Below, piece by piece: positions 7,010 through 11,374 of a DNA stretch of 11,374 bases (positions are counted from its first letter, which is position 1; each line of letters opens with the position of its first letter). This DNA is from an uncultured Erysipelotrichaceae bacterium (lineage in GTDB: Bacteria > Bacillota_I > Bacilli_A > RF39 > UBA660). The position numbers and the translations under genes were made by a program. The notes below the pieces were generated by a model that had not been told where the DNA came from, did not search any database, and was given only the letters and a program-made list of their open reading frames with translations. The DNA lies in contig CACYBN010000131.1 in the NCBI GenBank assembly GCA_902772675.1, positions 1 to 11,374 of the forward strand, written 5' to 3'.

Positions 7010-10000
7010 ATGGACTAATGAACAAATGGATGCTATTAACAAAGAAGGTACTAATATTATCGTTTCAGCAGGAGCTGGTTCTGGTAAAACTGCAGTTCTT
7101 TCTGAAAGAGTTTTAAGAAAATTAAGAGATGGTACTAAAATATCTGAAATGTTAATTCTTACTTTTACAAATGCTGCAGCTTTTGAGATGAAAGAAAGAA
7201 TTCGTAAAAAGATAAAAAGTGATTCTTCTTTACAAGAACAATTAGATTTAATAGATGCATCTTATGTAACTACTTTTGATAGTTATAGTTTATCTATAGT
7301 TAAGAAATATTATTATTTATTAGATGTAGATAAAAATATCACAGTAGCAGATAAAAATATTATAGATAATAAAAGAAGAGAATATTTAGATTTAATATTT
7401 GATGAATATTATGAAAATCCAACTGATGATTTTATTAAATTAATATCTGATTTTTGTGTTAAAGATGATACAGAAATAAAAGAAGCTATTTTAAATTTAT
7501 CTAGTAAGATGGATTTATTACCAGAAAAAGAACAATATTTAGATAATTATATTTCTACATATTATAGTGATGAATTTATTGATAGTAATATTAATAAATA
7601 TTTAGATGAAGTTAATAGAAAATATGATGTAATTGTAGATCTACTTAAAGGTTTATCTTCATCATCTGAAAATAAGTTTAGAGAAGATATAGATACAGTT
7701 CTTACTAAATATATAAATGCTAGAAATTTAGAAGAGAAGATGATTGCTTTAAATGAAACTCTTCCTAGATTACCTAAGAATTCTGATCAATCTATTAAAG
7801 ATTTAAAAGAAGATATAACTACTAGAAAGAAAGATTTATTAAGTTATATAGGTATTTCTAAAGAAGATGAAATAAAAGATAATATTTTAAGTACTAAAGG
7901 ATATGCTTCTACTTTTATAGATATTATTAAAAAATTAGATGAATTAATATGGAGTTATAAGAGATTTAATAATACTTTTGAATTTGTAGATATAGCTAAA
8001 ATGGCTATAAAAGTAGTTAAAGAAAATGATGATGTAAGAAATAATTTAAAATATGGTTTTAAAGAAATAATGATAGATGAATATCAAGATACATCTGATT
8101 TACAAGAAATATTTATTAATCTAATAGAAAATAATAATGTTTATATGGTAGGAGATATAAAACAAGCAATTTATCGTTTTAGGAATGCTAATCCTAATAT
8201 TTTTAAGAATAAATATGATAAATATTCTGTTGGAGATAATGGTTATAAAATAGATTTACTAAAGAATTTCCGTAGTAGAAGTGAAGTATTAGATAATATC
8301 AATTTAATATTTAATCCAGTAATGGATAATAATATAGGTGGAGCTGATTACAAAGCAACTCATCAAATGATATTTGGTAATACAACCTATAATGAAGAAG
8401 GTAAAACAGATAATGATTACAACATGGAAATTCTTAACTACGAATATGATAAAGATAGTGATTTTACTAAAGAAGAGATAGAAATATTTACTATAGCTCG
8501 TGATATAGAAAATAAAGTAAAAAATAAATATCAAATATTTGATAAAGATACTCTAGAATTACATGATGCTAATTATAGTGATTTCTGTATACTTATTCAT
8601 CGTACTAAAGATTTTGATCTATTTAAAAAGATATTTGAATATTTAAATATTCCTATAGAGAAATATACTAGTACAGATATTACTCAAGATAATGAAATAA
8701 ATATTATAAAAAATATTTTAACTTTGATAATATCTATTATGAATAATAGAATTGATACAGAATTTAAATATGCTTTTATCTCTATTTGTCGTAGTTATTT
8801 ATATAGAATGGAAGATAATGAAATATTTAAATATTTTGTAAATAATAATTTTGAAGATTCCTATATATATAAGAAAGTAAAAGATCTATGTGATGGTATT
8901 GAGATATTATCTATATCTAAGATAATTGAATTGATAATTGATGAATTTAACTTCTATGAAAATAGTATTTTAGTCGGAGATACTTATAAGTTAGATATTA
9001 GATTAGAATATATATTAAATTTAGCTAAGAGTTATGAATTAATGGGATGTTCTATATTAGAATTTAGAGATTTCTTAGATAATTTAAATAATGATAATAA
9101 TAGTTTAGAATGTAATTTTAGCGATAATAGAAGTGATAGTGTTAAGATAATGTCTATTCATAAGTCTAAAGGATTAGAGTTCCCTATATGTTATTTTTGT
9201 GGTTTCTATGGACAATTTAATATGGCTGATATTAATTCTAGATATATATTTAGTAATAAATATGGAATGATTTTACCATATTATAAAGATGGAGTAGGTA
9301 CTACTATATATAAGACTTTATATAAAGATGATTTCTTAAATGAAGAGATTAGTGAAAAGATTAGACTTCTTTATGTAGCTCTTACTAGAGCAAAAGAAAA
9401 AATGATTTTAGTTACTTCTTTAGAAGATAAAGATATAGATTCATCTAGTGTAATAGATGGTGATATTAGAATTAAATATAGATCATTTAAATCTATTATT
9501 GATAGTATTTATTACAATATAGGTTCTTATATAAAAAATATAAATATAGATGAATTAAATATAAGTAGTGATTATAATTTAATTAAGAAAGTTAATTATG
9601 AAAAAGAAATAAATGAATCTAAAGAAGTTATTAATAATATTGAAATAGATATACCTAATGAAGTATTGAGTTCTAAACATTTTTCTAAGAGTAGTCATGA
9701 GATAGTAGATGAAGATACTTCTAAAAAGATGGAATTTGGTACATATATTCATTATTTATTTGAATTAATGGATTTTAAGAACCCTGATTATTCTTATATA
9801 GATAGTAAATATATAGATTATATAAAAACTTTTGTAGAAAGTGATATAGATTTTATTAATTGTGATATTTATAAAGAATATGAATTCATTTATCAAAAAG
9901 ATAATGAAGAATTACATGGTATTATAGATTTAATGCTTGTATATAGTAATAGTGTTAAAATAATTGATTATAAATTAAAAAATATAGATGATGAAAATTA

Positions 10001-10118
10001 TATAAAACAATTAAATGGATATAAGGATTATATAGAGAATAAATTGAATAAGAAAACATCTATATATTTATATTCAGTTATTGATAAAAAACTAGAAGAA
10101 ATAAAGGGAATAGACTAG
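7002..10118 (+). CDS. addA: ATP-dependent helicase-nuclease subunit AddA
   Basis: AddA is the UvrD/SF1A helicase and second nuclease of the AddAB complex, which unwinds and trims DNA ends so that RecA can load. The 1,038-aa product (numbered from ATG 7002) has every helicase motif. They are the Q motif WTNEQ (4-8), Walker A SAGAGSGKT (22-30), motif Ia LTFTNAAA (53-60), motif II IMIDEYQD (356-363), motif III VGDIKQAIYRFR (383-394), motif IV NFRS (422-425), motif V IMSIHKSKGLEFP (716-728) and motif VI LLYVALTRAKEKM (789-801). The C-terminal nuclease domain has GTYIH (His917), GIID (Asp976), IIDYK (Asp989, Lys991) and Gln1003-xxx-Tyr1007, so it looks active. It is about 200 residues shorter than B. 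subtilis AddA (about 1,230), consistent with its compact partner. The gene overlaps addB by 8 nt, is coupled to it, and its final codons form the left arm of a terminator. Confidence 0.95.
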   Translation: MPRWTNEQMDAINKEGTNIIVSAGAGSGKTAVLSERVLRKLRDGTKISEMLILTFTNAAAFEMKERIRKKIKSDSSLQEQLDLIDASYVTTFDSYSLSIVKKYYYLLDVDKNITVADKNIIDNKRREYLDLIFDEYYENPTDDFIKLISDFCVKDDTEIKEAILNLSSKMDLLPEKEQYLDNYISTYYSDEFIDSNINKYLDEVNRKYDVIVDLLKGLSSSSENKFREDIDTVLTKYINARNLEEKMIALNETLPRLPKNSDQSIKDLKEDITTRKKDLLSYIGISKEDEIKDNILSTKGYASTFIDIIKKLDELIWSYKRFNNTFEFVDIAKMAIKVVKENDDVRNNLKYGFKEIMIDEYQDTSDLQEIFINLIENNNVYMVGDIKQAIYRFRNANPNIFKNKYDKYSVGDNGYKIDLLKNFRSRSEVLDNINLIFNPVMDNNIGGADYKATHQMIFGNTTYNEEGKTDNDYNMEILNYEYDKDSDFTKEEIEIFTIARDIENKVKNKYQIFDKDTLELHDANYSDFCILIHRTKDFDLFKKIFEYLNIPIEKYTSTDITQDNEINIIKNILTLIISIMNNRIDTEFKYAFISICRSYLYRMEDNEIFKYFVNNNFEDSYIYKKVKDLCDGIEILSISKIIELIIDEFNFYENSILVGDTYKLDIRLEYILNLAKSYELMGCSILEFRDFLDNLNNDNNSLECNFSDNRSDSVKIMSIHKSKGLEFPICYFCGFYGQFNMADINSRYIFSNKYGMILPYYKDGVGTTIYKTLYKDDFLNEEISEKIRLLYVALTRAKEKMILVTSLEDKDIDSSSVIDGDIRIKYRSFKSIIDSIYYNIGSYIKNINIDELNISSDYNLIKKVNYEKEINESKEVINNIEIDIPNEVLSSKHFSKSSHEIVDEDTSKKMEFGTYIHYLFELMDFKNPDYSYIDSKYIDYIKTFVESDIDFINCDIYKEYEFIYQKDNEELHGIIDLMLVYSNSVKIIDYKLKNIDDENYIKQLNGYKDYIENKLNKKTSIYLYSVIDKKLEEIKGID

Positions 10119-10145
10119 TCAATAAATGTCTATTACCTTTTTTTT
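10103..10145 (+). terminator. Intrinsic terminator overlapping the end of addA
   Basis: AATAGAC (10109-10115) pairs with GTCTATT (10128-10134). Beyond a single G-A mismatch the stem continues as AAAGG (10103-10107) with CCTTT (10136-10140). The loop is about 12 nt and includes the addA stop codon. Eight T residues (10138-10145) follow. The left arm lies within the last addA codons, so a ribosome terminating at 10118 would cover part of the hairpin. Confidence 0.8.
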
Positions 10146-10157
10146 AAGAATATTTTT

Positions 10158-10166
10158 TGTTATAAT
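10158..10166 (+). promoter_or_regulatory. Extended -10 promoter of parE
   Basis: TGTTATAAT fits the extended -10 consensus TGnTATAAT exactly. The -35 position 17 nt upstream is only a run of T (about 10138-10143, the terminator tract), so the extended -10 would have to carry recognition. Predicted initiation falls near 10173, inside the AGGAG (10172-10176) that precedes the parE ATG by 8 nt. The leader would be very short. Confidence 0.65.
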
Positions 10167-10184
10167 GATTTAGGAGATGATAGA

Positions 10185-11374
10185 ATGGCTGTTAAATATG
10201 ATGAATCAACAATTAAAATACTTGAAGGTTTAGAAGCAGTTAGAAAACGTCCTGGTATGTATATCGGTTCAACTGATGAGAGAGGATTACATCATTTAGT
10301 ATGGGAAATTGTTGATAATGCAATAGATGAAGCTATCAATGGTTTTGGTAATGAGATAACAATTACTTTAAATAAAGATAAATCAATAACAGTAGAGGAT
10401 AGAGGTAGAGGTGTTCCCGTTGGAATGCATGCTTCAGGTAAAAGTACACCTGAAGTTATTTATACTATTCTACATGCTGGTGGTAAATTTGAAGAATCAG
10501 GATATAAAGTATCTGGTGGACTTCATGGAGTAGGTGCTAGTGTAGTTAATGCTTTATCTAAATGGATGATTGTTACTATTGCCCATGATAAAGAAAACTA
10601 TCAAATAGAATTTGAAAATGGTGGTAAAGTAAAAACTCCATTACATAAGATTGGACCTACTAAAAAAGTTAGTGGTACTACAGTTACTTTTTTACCTGAT
10701 GATGAAATATTTTCTACTACTACATTTAAATATTCTACTATTTGTGAAAGAATGCAACATTCTGCTTTCTTAATAAAAGGATTAACTATTGAAGTAATAG
10801 ATGAAATTAATGGTAGAAGTGATAAATTCTGTTATGAAAAAGGTATATTAGAATTTGTTAAATATTTAAATGAAGATAAGAATTGTTTACATGATGCGGT
10901 AGTATTTGAAGGTGAAAAAGATAAGATCGAAGTAGAAGTTGCATTTCAATATACTGATACTTATAGTGAAAATATTGTTTCTTTTGTAAATAATGTTAAA
11001 ACAGTAGATGGTGGTTCTCATGAAGTCGGATTTAAAACTGCTATTACTAAGGTATTTAATGATTATGCAAAAACTAATGGATTTATCAAAGGAAAAGATA
11101 AAAACTTTGAAGGTTCTGATGTAAGAGAAGGTCTAACAGCAGTTATATCTTTAAAAGTGCCCGAAGCATTATTACAATTTGAAGGACAAACTAAAGGTAA
11201 GTTAGGTACTCCTATCGCTAGAGTAGCAGTAGAGTCAATTGTAACTGAAAAGATGCAATTCTTCTTAGAAGAAAATAATAAGATTGCTACTGATATTATA
11301 GAAAAAGCTTTACGTAGTAAAACAGCTAGAGAAGCTGCTAGAAAAGCAAGAGATGATGCAAGAAAGGGTAAGAC
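10185..11374 (+). CDS. parE: DNA topoisomerase IV subunit B ParE (3' truncated by the window)
   Basis: ParE is the ATPase half of topoisomerase IV, which decatenates replicated chromosomes. The first 396 residues are visible and the frame runs off the window end. The GHKL ATPase domain has EIVDNAIDE (41-49, Glu41 as catalytic base and Asn45 for Mg), EDRGRGVPVGMH (71-82), LHAGGKF (96-102) and the ATP-lid segment GGLHGVGASVVNALS (111-125). The transducer domain carries the Gln-Thr-Lys loop in QFEGQTKGKLGT (331-342, Lys337). The TOPRIM metal-binding domain would follow beyond the window. Features favouring ParE over GyrB are GMHASGKSTPEVIYTILH, FENGG, SAFLIKGLTIEVIDE and DKNFEGSDVREGLTAVIS, all close to Firmicute ParE. 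GyrB remains a less likely alternative. It starts 8 nt after AGGAG (10172-10176) and has its own promoter. A parC gene would be expected next. Confidence 0.9.
   Translation, partial: MAVKYDESTIKILEGLEAVRKRPGMYIGSTDERGLHHLVWEIVDNAIDEAINGFGNEITITLNKDKSITVEDRGRGVPVGMHASGKSTPEVIYTILHAGGKFEESGYKVSGGLHGVGASVVNALSKWMIVTIAHDKENYQIEFENGGKVKTPLHKIGPTKKVSGTTVTFLPDDEIFSTTTFKYSTICERMQHSAFLIKGLTIEVIDEINGRSDKFCYEKGILEFVKYLNEDKNCLHDAVVFEGEKDKIEVEVAFQYTDTYSENIVSFVNNVKTVDGGSHEVGFKTAITKVFNDYAKTNGFIKGKDKNFEGSDVREGLTAVISLKVPEALLQFEGQTKGKLGTPIARVAVESIVTEKMQFFLEENNKIATDIIEKALRSKTAREAARKARDDARKGK

Noticed and set aside
8304..8534. A 76-codon open frame on the minus strand inside addA
   Set aside because: It lies wholly within the conserved helicase gene, has a low-complexity Ile/Phe/Tyr composition typical of the complement of AT-rich coding sequence, and has no ribosome binding site or neighbouring gene on that strand.
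10185..11374. Reading the last gene as gyrB instead of parE
   Set aside because: GyrB and ParE share most ATPase motifs, but the GMHxxGKxTPEV segment, the FENGG segment and the SAFLxKGLxIEVIDE segment match Firmicute ParE. Without the C-terminal part this stays a strong preference, not a proof.
1..11374. CRISPR arrays, insertion sequences, tRNA or rRNA genes
   Set aside because: No regularly spaced direct repeats, no transposase motifs with terminal inverted repeats, and no structured RNA gene-like stretches were seen. Non-coding gaps are all shorter than about 170 nt.

Overview
The window reads as a chromosomal segment of a very AT-rich, low-G+C Gram-positive bacterium. Coding sequence is dominated by A/T-ending codons, ribosome binding sites are strong AGGAGG types, and the genes are the Bacillus-type ruvAB, queA, addAB and parE. 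TGG is used for Trp, and ruvB ends in TGA exactly where the family ends, so the standard bacterial code fits better than the Mycoplasma code. My best guess is an uncultured, small-genome member of the Bacilli/Erysipelotrichia/RF39-like gut lineages. That is an inference from composition and gene style, not a proof. All genes are on the + strand.

Layout. (1) 1-1819: the 3' end of a leucine-rich-repeat-like protein, followed by a 514-aa protein whose middle looks like a transglutaminase-like (papain-fold) domain that has lost its catalytic Cys and His. Neither has a secure function. (2) 1842-2399: ruvA, followed by a clear intrinsic terminator. (3) 2507-4642: a new promoter, then ruvB and queA overlapping by 14 nt, then a weak hairpin/terminator. 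(4) 4658-10118: addB and addA overlapping by 8 nt. Both are shorter than their Bacillus counterparts, and the pair ends in an intrinsic terminator that begins inside the last addA codons. (5) 10158-11374: an extended -10 promoter and the first 396 codons of parE, cut by the window end.

Theme. The recognisable genes form a DNA repair and topology cluster. AddAB resects double-strand ends for recombination, RuvAB migrates the resulting Holliday junctions, and ParE is the ATPase subunit of topoisomerase IV, which decatenates daughter chromosomes. QueA (tRNA queuosine synthesis) is the usual ruvB passenger in many bacteria.

I see no mobile element, CRISPR array, tRNA or rRNA. The window is mostly ordinary housekeeping. 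The items most worth a second look are the degenerate transglutaminase-like protein with its LRR-like neighbour, the compact AddB without an N-terminal Walker A motif, and the transcriptional split between ruvA and ruvB.
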